Source: Mycolicibacterium sp. MU0050
GTDB taxonomy: Bacteria > Actinomycetota > Actinomycetes > Mycobacteriales > Mycobacteriaceae
Length of the DNA: 64,000 bases
NCBI RefSeq assembly: GCF_963378085.1
Contig: NZ_OY726395.1
Coordinates: 4,402,001 to 4,466,000, forward strand
Direction: 5' to 3'
Positions 28,578 to 36,895 of the stretch are shown here, piece after piece; within the stretch, counting starts at the first letter, position 1, and each line of letters starts with the position of its first letter. A model generated the notes under the pieces. The model worked only from the letters and a program-made list of their open reading frames with translations, was not told the DNA's origin and made no database searches. Position numbers and translations under genes: made by a program.

Positions 28578-29704
28578 ACCGCCGCCAGCACGGCGTGCAT
28601 GCCGACCGCGCTCTGCCGCCAGGAGAATTCGGCGGTGCGGGCTTGGGCCTTGCGGCCCAGTTCCTCGCGCAGCACCGGGTCGCTGAGCAACTCGTCGAGC
28701 CGCTGGATCAGTTCGGTGCTGTCGTCGACCAGGATCCCGGTGACGCCGTCGACGATCGAGTCGTTGAGCCCGCCGGAGGACCGGTAGCCGACGGTGGGCA
28801 CCGCGTGCTGGGCGGCCTCCAGCACCGCCAGCCCCCAGCCTTCCTTGCGCGAGGGCAGCACGTGCACCCAGGCGCGTTGCACCACCAGGTGTTTCGTGAC
28901 GTCGTCGACGTGCCCGTGGAAGGTCACCGCATCCGAGATCCCCAGGGCCTGAGCGTGATCGATCAGGCGGCGGCGCCACCAGCCGTCGCCGACGACGTCG
29001 AGATGCAGATCCGGGATGCGGGGTCGCAGCGCCGCGACCGCGTCGAGTGCGTCCTCGATCTGTTTGTGCGGTACCAGCCGCGACAGCACCGCGACCCGCG
29101 GCACCGCCGAGCGCGGGGCAGCCAGCGAGGCCGCGGGCGCGTCGTCGAGACCGTTGCGCACGACTGCGATGCGCTGCGGGTCGACACCGAGTTCGGTGAG
29201 GTCCCGCATCGAGGGCAGCGACACCGTGACGTATTGGTTACGCCGGTGCAGCCACGGCGAGAGCCTGGATTCGACGAACCAGCCGAACCGTCCGGTCCAG
29301 CGGCCGGCCACCGGCCACTGCTCGCGGTGGCAGTGGTGCACCAGCACCACCGCGCGGCGCCCGTAGGCCAGCCGCGCCAGGAACGGCACCCCGTTCTGGG
29401 TGTCGATCACCACGTCCGGACGGGCATGGCGCAGCGGACCCAGGCCCAGCCGCGCGGCCACCATGGCCAGCCCGGCCCAGATGTATACCGAATACGCGCC
29501 GCCCCCGCGGCTGATCTGCACGCCGTCGACGGTGCCGCGACGCGGGGCGCCGGGGTACCGGGCCGTGCGCAGCGTCACCGCGACGCCCTCGGCGGCCAGC
29601 TGCGCGCCGATGCGTTGCAGGTAGGCCTCGCTGCCGCCGCCTTGCGGGTGGCCGGTGTCGCGCCAGCACAACATCAGCACTGAGCGAACGGGCAACGCGG
29701 ACAT
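28544..29704 (-). CDS. GT4 glycosyltransferase (Rv0225-like)
   Basis: 386 residues, GT-B fold, retaining GT4. The N-terminal domain begins LPVRSVLMLCWRDTGHPQGG (acceptor side). The C-terminal donor domain has RVAVLSRLVPHKQIEDALDA and the E-x7-E type motif SRKEGWGLAVLEAAQHAVP. Nucleotide-sugar donor and acceptor are not evident; the LAM/arabinan neighbourhood favours an envelope glycan. The ATG at 29704 (MSALPVRSVL) is chosen by homology to Rv0225; a longer reading from 29770 would run into the divergent methyltransferase start. Confidence 0.87.
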   Translation of the reverse strand: MSALPVRSVLMLCWRDTGHPQGGGSEAYLQRIGAQLAAEGVAVTLRTARYPGAPRRGTVDGVQISRGGGAYSVYIWAGLAMVAARLGLGPLRHARPDVVIDTQNGVPFLARLAYGRRAVVLVHHCHREQWPVAGRWTGRFGWFVESRLSPWLHRRNQYVTVSLPSMRDLTELGVDPQRIAVVRNGLDDAPAASLAAPRSAVPRVAVLSRLVPHKQIEDALDAVAALRPRIPDLHLDVVGDGWWRRRLIDHAQALGISDAVTFHGHVDDVTKHLVVQRAWVHVLPSRKEGWGLAVLEAAQHAVPTVGYRSSGGLNDSIVDGVTGILVDDSTELIQRLDELLSDPVLREELGRKAQARTAEFSWRQSAVGMHAVLAAVQAGRRVSGVL

Positions 29705-29759
29705 CCGTCCCAGCGTAGACCTGTCGGGCGCCGGCGCCGGGCGTGCGTAGGGTTGGCCG

Positions 29760-30533
29760 GTGGCCATCACCGACCTGTTCGCGCGGCACGCATCGCTGGC
29801 CCGCTCGGTGCGGCTGCTCTCGGAGTTCCGGTTCGAGCAGTCCGACCCGGCCCGGTTCTACGGTGCGCTGGCCGCCGACACCGCGACCATGGTGACGCGG
29901 CTGTGGGAGGCGACCGGGCAGTCGGCGGCCGGGCGGACCGTGCTCGACGTCGGGGGCGGCCCGGGTTATTTCGCCGACGCATTCGCCGCACGGGCCATGG
30001 CCTACATCGGCGTGGAACCCGACCCCCGGGAGATGCATGCGGGGCCGGCGGCGCAGCGCGGCGACGGCACCTTCGTGCGGGCCTCCGGCATGGCGCTGCC
30101 GTTCGCCGACGAAAGCGTCGACATCTGCCTGTCGTCGAATGTCGCCGAGCACGTGCCGGAACCGTGGCTGCTGGGCCGGGAGATGTTGCGCGTGACCCGG
30201 CCCGGCGGGCTGGCGATCCTGTCCTACACCGTCTGGCTCGGCCCATTCGGCGGTCACGAGATGGGGATGACGCACTATCTGGGCGGCGCCCGGGCCGCGG
30301 CCCGGTACACCCGCAAACACGGGCATCCGCCGAAGAATTACTACGGGTCGTCGCTGTTCGCGGTCTCGGCGGCGGACGGGCTGGAATGGGCGCGCAGCAC
30401 CGGCGCGCTGGTGGCCGCTTTCCCGCGCTACCACCCGCGATGGGCGTGGTGGATGACGGCGGTGCCGGTGCTTCGGGAGTTTCTGGTGAGCAACCTGGTT
30501 CTGGTGCTCCGACCACCGGAAAGTGCGGACTGA
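29760..30533 (+). CDS. Class I SAM-dependent methyltransferase (Rv0224c-like)
   Basis: 257 residues, Methyltransf_11-type. SAM motif I is TVLDVGGGPGYFADAFA (about 60-76), the acidic strand-2 end is VEPDPREM, and the post-motif region is ALPFADESVDICLSSNVAEHV. Substrate unknown. GTG start at 29760, divergent from the glycosyltransferase with a 55-bp gap. The stop overlaps a KstR-like site of the following aldehyde dehydrogenase. Orthologue of Rv0224c by order. Confidence 0.85.
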   Translation: MAITDLFARHASLARSVRLLSEFRFEQSDPARFYGALAADTATMVTRLWEATGQSAAGRTVLDVGGGPGYFADAFAARAMAYIGVEPDPREMHAGPAAQRGDGTFVRASGMALPFADESVDICLSSNVAEHVPEPWLLGREMLRVTRPGGLAILSYTVWLGPFGGHEMGMTHYLGGARAAARYTRKHGHPPKNYYGSSLFAVSAADGLEWARSTGALVAAFPRYHPRWAWWMTAVPVLREFLVSNLVLVLRPPESAD

Positions 30534-30544
30534 AACAGGTTCTC
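30531..30544. promoter_or_regulatory. KstR-like operator upstream of the aldehyde dehydrogenase (TGAAACAGGTTCTC)
   Basis: Fits the KstR core TnnAACnnGTTnnA at all but the last position, 33 bp upstream of the aldehyde dehydrogenase ATG. KstR represses sterol-catabolism genes, and the orthologous gene Rv0223c is, from memory, listed in the KstR regulon. Confidence 0.6.
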
Positions 30545-30577
30545 ATCGGCACCCGCGCAGTGGGTATTGTGTGCCTC

Positions 30578-32059
30578 ATGACACAGACTTCGGCTTCTGC
30601 CATCAAGACCGATTACGACAAGCTGTTCATCGGCGGCCAGTGGGTCGACCCGTCGTCCTCGGAGGTCATCGAGGTCTTCTCGCCGGCCACCGGCGAGAAG
30701 GTCGGTCAGGTGCCGCTGGCCACCAAGGCCGATGTCGACGCGGCCTTCGCCGCGGCCCGCAAGGCCTTCGACGAAGGCCCGTGGCCGCGCAAGTCCCCCA
30801 AGGAGCGGGAGGCGGTGCTGGCCAAGGCGGTCGAGCTGATCGAGGCCCGCGCCGACGAGTTCAAGCACCTGCTCAAGCTGGAGACCGGGCAGCCGCAGAC
30901 CATCGTCGACATGATGCAGTACGGCGCCGCGATGTCGACGCTGCAGTTCTACGCCTCGGCGGCGGACAAGTTCACCTGGAAGGACATCCGCGACGGGGCC
31001 TACGGGCAGACCCTGGTGCTCAAGGAGCCCATCGGCGTGGTGGGTGCCGTGGTGGCCTGGAACGTTCCGTTCTTCCTGGCGGCCAACAAGCTCGGTCCGG
31101 CGTTGCTCGCGGGGTGCACCATCGTGCTCAAGCCCGCCGCCGAGACCCCGCTGACCACCAATCTGATGGCCGAGGTCTTCGCCGAGGCCGGGCTGCCCGA
31201 GGGCGTGCTGTCGGTGGTCCCCGGCGGCCCCGAGACGGGCCGGGCGCTGACCGACAACCCCGAGATCGACAAGTTCACCTTCACCGGGTCGAGCGCGGTC
31301 GGCAAGGAGATCGGCAAGATCGCCGCCGAGCGGCTCAAGCCCTGCACGCTGGAGTTGGGCGGCAAGTCCGCGGCGATCATCCTGGAGGACGCCGACCTGG
31401 ATTCCACGCTGCCGATGCTGATTTTCTCCGGCCTGATGAACACCGGGCAGGCCTGCGTCGGCCAGACCCGCATCCTGGCGCCGCGGTCGCGCTACGACGA
31501 GGTCGTCGAGAAGGTGGGCAACGCCGTCGCCGCCATGCCGGTCGGGGTGCCGGACGACCCGAGTGCGGCCGTGGGCCCGCTGATCAGCGAGAAGCAGCGC
31601 GAGCGGGTCGAGGGCTACATCAAGAAGGGCGTCGAGGAGGGCGCCCGCCTGGTGACCGGCGGCGGCCGTCCCGAGGGCCTCGACGGCGGCTGGTTCGTCC
31701 AGCCCACGGTGTTCGCCGACGTCGACAACTCGATGACCATCGCGCAGGAGGAGATCTTCGGCCCCGTCCTGGCGGTGATCCCCTACGAGGACGAGGCCGA
31801 CGCGGTGCGCATCGCCAACGACTCGGTGTACGGGCTGGCGGGTTCGGTGTACACCACCGACAACAAGAAGGCGCTCGAGATCGCGTCGCAGATCCGCACC
31901 GGCACCTACGGCGTCAACATGTACGCCTTCGATCCGGGTGCCCCGTTCGGTGGCTACAAGAACTCCGGCGTGGGCCGTGAGTGCGGGCCGGAGGGCATCG
32001 CGGGGTACTGCGAGTCCAAGAGCGTCCTGCTGCCCTTCGGGTACACCCCGGAGGACTGA
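30578..32059 (+). CDS. Aldehyde dehydrogenase (Rv0223c-like)
   Basis: 493 residues, NAD(P)-dependent oxidation of aldehydes to acids. Motifs: cofactor-binding GAVVAWNVPFFLAANKLGPA (~150), TFTGSSAVGKEIG, general base Glu in TLELGGKSA, nucleophilic Cys in NTGQACVGQTRI (~290), and C-terminal GPFGGYKNSG-type PFGGYKNSGVGRECG. ATG at 30578; the KstR-like site upstream suggests a role with sterol- or long-chain-derived aldehydes. Followed by a strong hairpin at 32065. The gene is transcribed in line with the methyltransferase (44-bp gap), but the operator argues for its own promoter. Confidence 0.92.
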   Translation: MTQTSASAIKTDYDKLFIGGQWVDPSSSEVIEVFSPATGEKVGQVPLATKADVDAAFAAARKAFDEGPWPRKSPKEREAVLAKAVELIEARADEFKHLLKLETGQPQTIVDMMQYGAAMSTLQFYASAADKFTWKDIRDGAYGQTLVLKEPIGVVGAVVAWNVPFFLAANKLGPALLAGCTIVLKPAAETPLTTNLMAEVFAEAGLPEGVLSVVPGGPETGRALTDNPEIDKFTFTGSSAVGKEIGKIAAERLKPCTLELGGKSAAIILEDADLDSTLPMLIFSGLMNTGQACVGQTRILAPRSRYDEVVEKVGNAVAAMPVGVPDDPSAAVGPLISEKQRERVEGYIKKGVEEGARLVTGGGRPEGLDGGWFVQPTVFADVDNSMTIAQEEIFGPVLAVIPYEDEADAVRIANDSVYGLAGSVYTTDNKKALEIASQIRTGTYGVNMYAFDPGAPFGGYKNSGVGRECGPEGIAGYCESKSVLLPFGYTPED

Positions 32060-32064
32060 TTTCG

Positions 32065-32096
32065 CGAGCAGGCCCCTGCAAGCGGGGGCCTGCTCG
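32065..32096 (+). terminator. Hairpin terminator after the aldehyde dehydrogenase
   Basis: CGAGCAGGCCCC (32065-32076) pairs perfectly with GGGGCCTGCTCG (32085-32096); 8-nt loop, no T-run. It starts 5 nt after the stop codon. Confidence 0.7.
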
Positions 32097-32104
32097 GCAT
32101 TCAG

Positions 32105-32124
32105 TACCGGAACCCGTTACGGTA
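32105..32124. promoter_or_regulatory. 20-bp dyad upstream of the thiolase
   Basis: TACCGgAACccGTTaCGGTA: arms TACCG/CGGTA and AAC/GTT are symmetric with one mismatched pair, 58 bp upstream of the thiolase ATG. The centre AAC-N2-GTT is shared with KstR sites, but the outer T and A are G/C here, so another regulator is also possible. Confidence 0.4.
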
Positions 32125-32182
32125 ATATCGTTCTCTGTAAACTAGAAGCCTCTTCTCGGCATCCTCGATTTTCGGAGACCTC

Positions 32183-33370
32183 ATGACCGCAAACAGCAAG
32201 GCCGCCATCATCGCGGCCGCCCGCAGCGCCCTCGGCACCGCGCGCAAGGGCACCCTGGCCAACATGCAACCCATCGAGGTGGCCAAGCCCATCGTGGCCG
32301 CCGCAGTCGAACGGTCCGGCCTGGGCGCCAAGGACTTCGACGACCTGGTGCTCGCCGAGAGCCTGCAGGGCGGCGGCGACAGCGCCCGTTACATCGCGGT
32401 GGACCTCGGCTTCGAGGACCTCCCCGGCGCCGCGGTCAACCGCCAATGCGCCTCGGGCCTGACCGCCATCGCCTTCGGCGCGGGTCAGATCGCCGCCGGG
32501 ATGAGCAACGCGATCCTGGCCGGTGGCATGGAGTCGATGTCGAACATGCCGCAGTTCCTCAAGCGCAAGGCGTTCACCACCGGCAAGGAGGCCGGCGACT
32601 TCGAGCGGTGGGCGCCGATGGCCAACCCCATCGACTCCCCCGATGCCCCGCCCTACGACATGTCGATCACCGTCGCGCACAACTGCGCCGTCGAGTACGG
32701 CCTGACCCGCGAGGACCAGGACGCCTGGGCGCTGCGCAGCCACCAGCGGGCCGTCAAGGCCATCGACGCCGGCTCGTTCGTCGACGAGATCGTGCCCATC
32801 GAGGTGCCGCAACAGGACGGTTCCACCGTCACCTTCTCGGTCGACGAGCACCCGCGGCGCAATTCGTCGCTGGAGACCCTGGCGGGCCTGAAGGTCCTGC
32901 ACCCCGAGATCGAGGGCTTCAGCGTGACGGCCGGAAACTCGTCCGGCACCAACGACGGTGCGGCCGTCGTGGCGCTGGCCGCACCGAACACCTCGCAGGA
33001 CGTGCTGGCCAACATCCTGTCGTGGTCGCAGGTCGGCGTGCCGCCCAAGCGCACCGGCAGCGGACCCATCTACGCCATCCCGAAGGCGCTGGAACTGGCC
33101 GGACTGAAGATCTCCGACGTCGCCCTGTTCGAGATCAACGAGGCGTTCGCCGCCCAGGCCGTGGCGTGCACCCGCCAACTCGGGCTCGACGAGGACAAGG
33201 TCAACGTCTACGGCTCGGGCATCAGCCTGGGTCACCCGATCGCGGCCACCGGTGCCCGCATGGTCACCTCGGCCATCTACGAGCTGCGTCGCCGCGGCGG
33301 CGGCATCGGCGTGCTGTCGATGTGCGCCGGCGGCGGCATGGGCTCGGCGATGGTGATCGAGGTCGCCTAG
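32183..33370 (+). CDS. Acetyl-CoA acetyltransferase (thiolase)
   Basis: 395 residues, degradative or biosynthetic thiolase. Nucleophilic Cys in VNRQCASGL (~90), NEAFAAQ, GSGISLGHPIAATG with catalytic His, and CAGGGMG with the second Cys. ATG 32183. Its own upstream dyad and the classic terminator behind it mark it as a monocistron. It may complete beta-oxidation of products handled by the neighbouring ligases and dehydrogenases; the chain length is not readable from sequence. Confidence 0.92.
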   Translation: MTANSKAAIIAAARSALGTARKGTLANMQPIEVAKPIVAAAVERSGLGAKDFDDLVLAESLQGGGDSARYIAVDLGFEDLPGAAVNRQCASGLTAIAFGAGQIAAGMSNAILAGGMESMSNMPQFLKRKAFTTGKEAGDFERWAPMANPIDSPDAPPYDMSITVAHNCAVEYGLTREDQDAWALRSHQRAVKAIDAGSFVDEIVPIEVPQQDGSTVTFSVDEHPRRNSSLETLAGLKVLHPEIEGFSVTAGNSSGTNDGAAVVALAAPNTSQDVLANILSWSQVGVPPKRTGSGPIYAIPKALELAGLKISDVALFEINEAFAAQAVACTRQLGLDEDKVNVYGSGISLGHPIAATGARMVTSAIYELRRRGGGIGVLSMCAGGGMGSAMVIEVA

Positions 33371-33380
33371 TCCCGAAGAC

Positions 33381-33420
33381 AAAAACGCCGCCCCGGAATG
33401 CGTTCCGGGGCGGCGTTTTT
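33381..33420. terminator. Canonical intrinsic terminator, bidirectional
   Basis: AAAAACGCCGCCCCGGAA (33381-33398), a 4-nt loop TGCG, and TTCCGGGGCGGCGTTTTT (33403-33420) form a perfect 18-bp stem with A- and T-tracts on the two sides. It serves the thiolase and, on the other strand, the 99-aa gene. Confidence 0.95.
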
Positions 33421-33462
33421 CGTTGTTGCACGCAGGCCGTTGTTGCGCGCTCGGCGCGGGGA

Positions 33463-33762
33463 CTAGTCGCTGGCGGGCAGCGGCTTGGCCTCCTTGAGGC
33501 TCAGCGCGGTGGTGCCCACCGACAGCGTGCCCTGGCCCGCCTTGGTCACCAATACCTCGGCGCCATCGGCATCGACGTAGCGCTTGCCCATCGCGGTGCC
33601 CTCGGCGAAAGCGGGATCGATTGCCGCACCGGACTTCTCGGCGTCGAGCGGCACCATGGGCGCGCCGCCGCAGCGCAGGTCCGCCAGCGCGTCGGAGCTC
33701 TTCACGACGATGACCTGAGTGTCGTCCACCTGGCTCTGCAGGCGAGTGCCGTTCTTCACCAT
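33463..33762 (-). CDS. Conserved small protein of unknown function, ligase-linked
   Basis: 99 residues, no signal peptide or membrane segment. Visible features: start MVKNGTRLQSQVDDTQVIVV, a single Cys in LRCGGAPM (~31-36), then a short beta-rich region with VDADGAEVLVTKAGQGTLSV. I do not recognise a family with a known activity. It lies 3 bp downstream of the acyl-CoA ligase gene in the same direction, so it is co-transcribed and probably works with it; a metal- or thioester-related role of the Cys is only a guess. An intrinsic terminator follows. Confidence 0.75.
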   Translation of the reverse strand: MVKNGTRLQSQVDDTQVIVVKSSDALADLRCGGAPMVPLDAEKSGAAIDPAFAEGTAMGKRYVDADGAEVLVTKAGQGTLSVGTTALSLKEAKPLPASD

Positions 33763-33765
33763 TTG

Positions 33766-35271
33766 CTACCCCTGTGTTTGTGTTGCGGTGTCATTGAGGC
33801 TTGCGACGATCTCCCGCCGCAGCAGCTTGCCGGTGGCGTTGGTGGGCAGTTCCTCCCGGAACACCACCCGGTCCGGTGTGCGCGATCCGCGCAACTGCTT
33901 GCGCACGTAGGCGCGCAGTTCCTCGGGGTCGGGATCGGTGCCGGCGGCGGGCACCACCACCGCCACGATCGCCTGTCCCCATTGCGGGTCCTCCACCCCG
34001 ACCACGGCAACCTCGTGGACGTCGGGATGCTCGACCAGCACGTCCTCCAGTTCGGCGGGGGCGATGTTCTCGCCGCCGCGGATGATGGTGTCATCGGAGC
34101 GGCCGGTGATGAACAGGTAGCCGCCCTCGTCCAGGGTGGCGATGTCCTTGGTGGGGAACCAGCCCTGCTCGTCGAGCACCGAGCCGATGCCGGTGTACTT
34201 GCCGGAGACCTGCTCCCCGCGCACGAACAGCTCACCGGGTTCGCCGGGACCCAGCACGGTCCCGTCCTCGGCGCGGATCTGCACCTCGATGCCCGGCACC
34301 GGCTGTCCCACCGAGCCCAGCCGCTTGGCGACGGCCTCGTCGGAGTTGCCGTGCGCCTCGCGGTGATCCTCGGGAGTCAGCACCGCGATGGTCGACGAGG
34401 TTTCGGTCAACCCGTAGGCGTTGACGAACCCGACATGCGGCAGCAGGCCCAGGGCCTTGCGGACCAGCGGCAGCCCCACCTTGGAGCCGCCGTAGGCCAG
34501 GGTGCGCAAGGTTGGCAGCGGGTGGTCGCCAGACTCGAGCACGGTGACGATCCGGTCCAGCATGGTGGGCACCACCGTCGCCGACGTCACGCCCTCCTCG
34601 CCGACCAGACGCACCCACTCGGTGGCGTCGAAGTTGGGCAGGTACACCATTTTTCGGCCGGCGTAGAGGTTCGACAGCGCCGCCGAGACACCGGCGATGT
34701 GGTAGGGCGGCACGCAGATCAGCGCGGCGTCGTCCGGTTCGGCGGCGCCGAACTCGACGGTCCCGGTGATGTAGGACGTCAGGTTGTTGTGCGAGAGCTC
34801 GACGGCCTTGGGTGCGGAGGTGGTGCCGGAGGTGAACAGCACCACGCCCACGTCGTCGGGGTCGGCGAACTCGGCGACCGCCTCCGCGGACTTGGCGGCC
34901 GTCACGAACTCGGCGGACTCCATGACCGTCGCGCCGGCGTCACCGACCATGTCGCGGTAACGCTCGTCGACGACCACCAGCGGCTTGGGCAGCCGCGCGA
35001 TGAGCGCCTGGATGCCCTCGGCCGAGAGCCGGTAGTTGATCGGGGTGAACGCCTTCGCCGCGCGTGCCGAGGAGAACAGCAGCAGCGGCAGCAGTGCCCC
35101 ACCGGTACCGACGTACACCACGTGTTCGGCGCCGGTGCCGGCGATGACGCCCGCACCGCCGTCGGCGAGATCGGAGAGTTCCTGCGTGGTCAGCCGGGTG
35201 CCCTCGGAAACCACGGCCACGCGCTCCGGATCTCCGGAGAGCGCCATCTCCAGCAGCAGCGAGATACTCAT
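33766..35271 (-). CDS. Acyl-CoA ligase (FadD-type AMP-binding enzyme)
   Basis: 501 residues, ANL superfamily. P-loop FTSGTTSAPKAVELSH (Ser replaces the usual second Gly), A5 VNAYGLTETSSTIA, A7/A8 DIATLDEGGYLFITGRSDD..IRGGENI, and the catalytic Lys in LPTNATGKLLRREIV. It activates an unknown carboxylic acid. First gene of a two-gene operon with the 99-aa protein. A 25-bp near-perfect dyad (35300-35324) begins 29 bp upstream of its ATG (35271), so tight regulation is likely. Confidence 0.9.
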   Translation of the reverse strand: MSISLLLEMALSGDPERVAVVSEGTRLTTQELSDLADGGAGVIAGTGAEHVVYVGTGGALLPLLLFSSARAAKAFTPINYRLSAEGIQALIARLPKPLVVVDERYRDMVGDAGATVMESAEFVTAAKSAEAVAEFADPDDVGVVLFTSGTTSAPKAVELSHNNLTSYITGTVEFGAAEPDDAALICVPPYHIAGVSAALSNLYAGRKMVYLPNFDATEWVRLVGEEGVTSATVVPTMLDRIVTVLESGDHPLPTLRTLAYGGSKVGLPLVRKALGLLPHVGFVNAYGLTETSSTIAVLTPEDHREAHGNSDEAVAKRLGSVGQPVPGIEVQIRAEDGTVLGPGEPGELFVRGEQVSGKYTGIGSVLDEQGWFPTKDIATLDEGGYLFITGRSDDTIIRGGENIAPAELEDVLVEHPDVHEVAVVGVEDPQWGQAIVAVVVPAAGTDPDPEELRAYVRKQLRGSRTPDRVVFREELPTNATGKLLRREIVASLNDTATQTQG

Positions 35272-35299
35272 CAGGACCGTCCGGGAGCGGCGTTATCAA

Positions 35300-35324
35300 A
35301 ATCGAAGAACATGATTCTCCGATT
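35300..35324. promoter_or_regulatory. 25-bp near-perfect operator upstream of the ligase operon
   Basis: Left arm AATCGAAGAA (35300-35309), spacer CATGA, right arm TTCTCCGATT (35315-35324). The arms are complementary at 9 of 10 positions. Its placement just before a minus-strand acyl-CoA ligase start suits a TetR-type operator; the regulator is not identifiable here. Confidence 0.6.
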
Positions 35325-35362
35325 AAACCACAGGTCCGCGTCCACTTAGTAGGACTATCAGC

Positions 35363-35887
35363 TCAGGCGGCTCGGCGCCAGCGCGCGCACAGGAATTCCC
35401 CGTTGACCCCCGAGTCGACCAGCACCCATTCCGACCGCAGCGGCAGCAGCCGCGCCCCCGCTCCCAGGCTGCACGGGGTGTAGCTGACGACCATCTCGTC
35501 GACCAGTCCCGCGGCGACGAACTGCGCGGCCACCTCGCCGCCGCCGATCACCCAGACGTCCTTGCCGGCCGCCGCCTCGACCAGCCGCGAGTGCAGGTCG
35601 ACGACGTCACCGGCGTAGGTGTGCACCGGGTGGCCGGCCTGCACGATCTCGGGTCGGTGCGTCAGCACCCAGGCCGGCTGGGTGTAGAGCCACTGCCCCG
35701 GGTCGTTGCGGACGATCCACTCGTAGGTGCTCGCCCCCATCACCAGGGCGCCGACCGCGGCGATGAAGTCGTCGTAACCGAACGGGCCGGCCTGGTCGAT
35801 GGCCCGCGAGGTCAACCAATCGAGGCTGTCGTCGGTGTCCACGATGAACCCGTCCAGGCTCGAGGCGGTGTAGTAGACGGTCGTCAT
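35363..35887 (-). CDS. DHFR/RibD C-terminal-like reductase
   Basis: 174 residues, dihydrofolate-reductase superfamily (RibD_C). Typical pieces are TVYYTASSLDGFIVD at the N-terminus, LVMGASTYEWI, and the NADPH-binding DVWVIGGGEVAAQFVAAGLV. These small proteins are usually NADPH-dependent reductases of unknown substrate, not the essential folate enzyme. ATG 35887; it overlaps the end of the AraC-DinB gene by one base (ATGA arrangement), so the two form an operon. Confidence 0.85.
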   Translation of the reverse strand: MTTVYYTASSLDGFIVDTDDSLDWLTSRAIDQAGPFGYDDFIAAVGALVMGASTYEWIVRNDPGQWLYTQPAWVLTHRPEIVQAGHPVHTYAGDVVDLHSRLVEAAAGKDVWVIGGGEVAAQFVAAGLVDEMVVSYTPCSLGAGARLLPLRSEWVLVDSGVNGEFLCARWRRAA

Positions 35888-36834
35888 CAGTCCGTCCCTC
35901 TCATCCAGTCCAGCGGATCACCGCGCTTCGTCGACATGCCCAGCCGGGCGAACATCGACCGGGCCAGTTCCCGCCGATGCGCGGAGTAGGTGAGCACGTG
36001 CGCGACGATGCCGAACAGTTGAAAGGACTCCGGCGGGTCGCACAGCGCGTCGATCACGGTGTCGGCCAGCCGGCCCTGCTCGGTGACCTCGACCACCATG
36101 GCCGACCACCGGGCGCTGACGACCCCGTGATGCGCCGCCAACGCGCGCGGCTCGGAGACCATCGGGTCGGTGGGGGTTCTCGGCGGGAAGTCGCGGCCCT
36201 CGATGCTGGCCAGCCAGACCTCCTTGGCCCAGACGATCGCGCCGAGCACGGCGGCGATGCTGGGTTCCGGACCGTCCCACTCCAGCACCACCTGTTCCGG
36301 CGAAAGTTGCTGCACCCATTGCTCTTCGGTGAGTTCAGCGGCACGGTCCAGCAGGTAGTCGGTGTCGGCGACGTCGTGGGCGAGCATCAGTCGGGTCACC
36401 CCGGCGGTCTGCTGCTCGCCCGCCTCGCCGTCGATCCACAGCGACTGCGGCGGGTGGAAGTGCAGCCCGTTGGGCGCAGGTAACCGGAACCCGCGGCCCG
36501 TTGCGGTCATCGCCGACGGCGGAATGCCGAAGGCGCGGCGAAAGGCCCGGGAGAACACCTCCGGGGAGGACCACCCCTCGTCGGCGGCCACGGCGGCCAC
36601 GCCCTCGCCGCGGCCCAACCGCCAGGCCGCCCGTTCCAACATGATGCGGCGCCGCAGCGCGGCCGGCGGTTCGCCGGTCAGCCGGCGCACCTCCCGGGAG
36701 AAATGGAACTCCGAGACATAGGAGTCGCGGGCCATGTCCTCGACGCCGGCCGCACCGTCACCGGGCACCACCGAGTCCAGCAGTTCCCGCAATCGGTCCC
36801 GGTTGGGCGGCGGTGACGAAGGCTCTGCGCTCAC
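35887..36834 (-). CDS. AraC-type HTH regulator fused to a DinB-like domain
   Basis: 315 residues. Residues ~12-112 hold a two-helix-turn-helix AraC domain (VSEFHFSREVRRLTGEPP ... SSPEVFSRAFRRAFGIPPS). Residues ~145-305 form a DinB/mycothiol-dependent-like four-helix bundle (LMLAHDVADTDYLLDRAAEL, a central SIAAVLGAIVWAKEVWLA, and HVLTYSAHRRELAR), with histidines that may bind metal. A fused sensor-regulator is likely, the DinB part sensing a small molecule or thiol. It is co-transcribed with the DHFR-like gene. The target genes are unknown. Confidence 0.8.
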   Translation of the reverse strand: MSAEPSSPPPNRDRLRELLDSVVPGDGAAGVEDMARDSYVSEFHFSREVRRLTGEPPAALRRRIMLERAAWRLGRGEGVAAVAADEGWSSPEVFSRAFRRAFGIPPSAMTATGRGFRLPAPNGLHFHPPQSLWIDGEAGEQQTAGVTRLMLAHDVADTDYLLDRAAELTEEQWVQQLSPEQVVLEWDGPEPSIAAVLGAIVWAKEVWLASIEGRDFPPRTPTDPMVSEPRALAAHHGVVSARWSAMVVEVTEQGRLADTVIDALCDPPESFQLFGIVAHVLTYSAHRRELARSMFARLGMSTKRGDPLDWMRGTD

Positions 36835-36895
36835 AGCAGTCGAGTATGGTCCGCCTCGCCGGGGACGGACATGACAATTCCTGCTGTGCCCGGCG

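Noticed and set aside
29753..30577. Reading the aldehyde dehydrogenase as a 768-aa fusion with upstream sequence
   Set aside because: The upstream part is out-of-frame methyltransferase sequence; the family start is the ATG at 30578.
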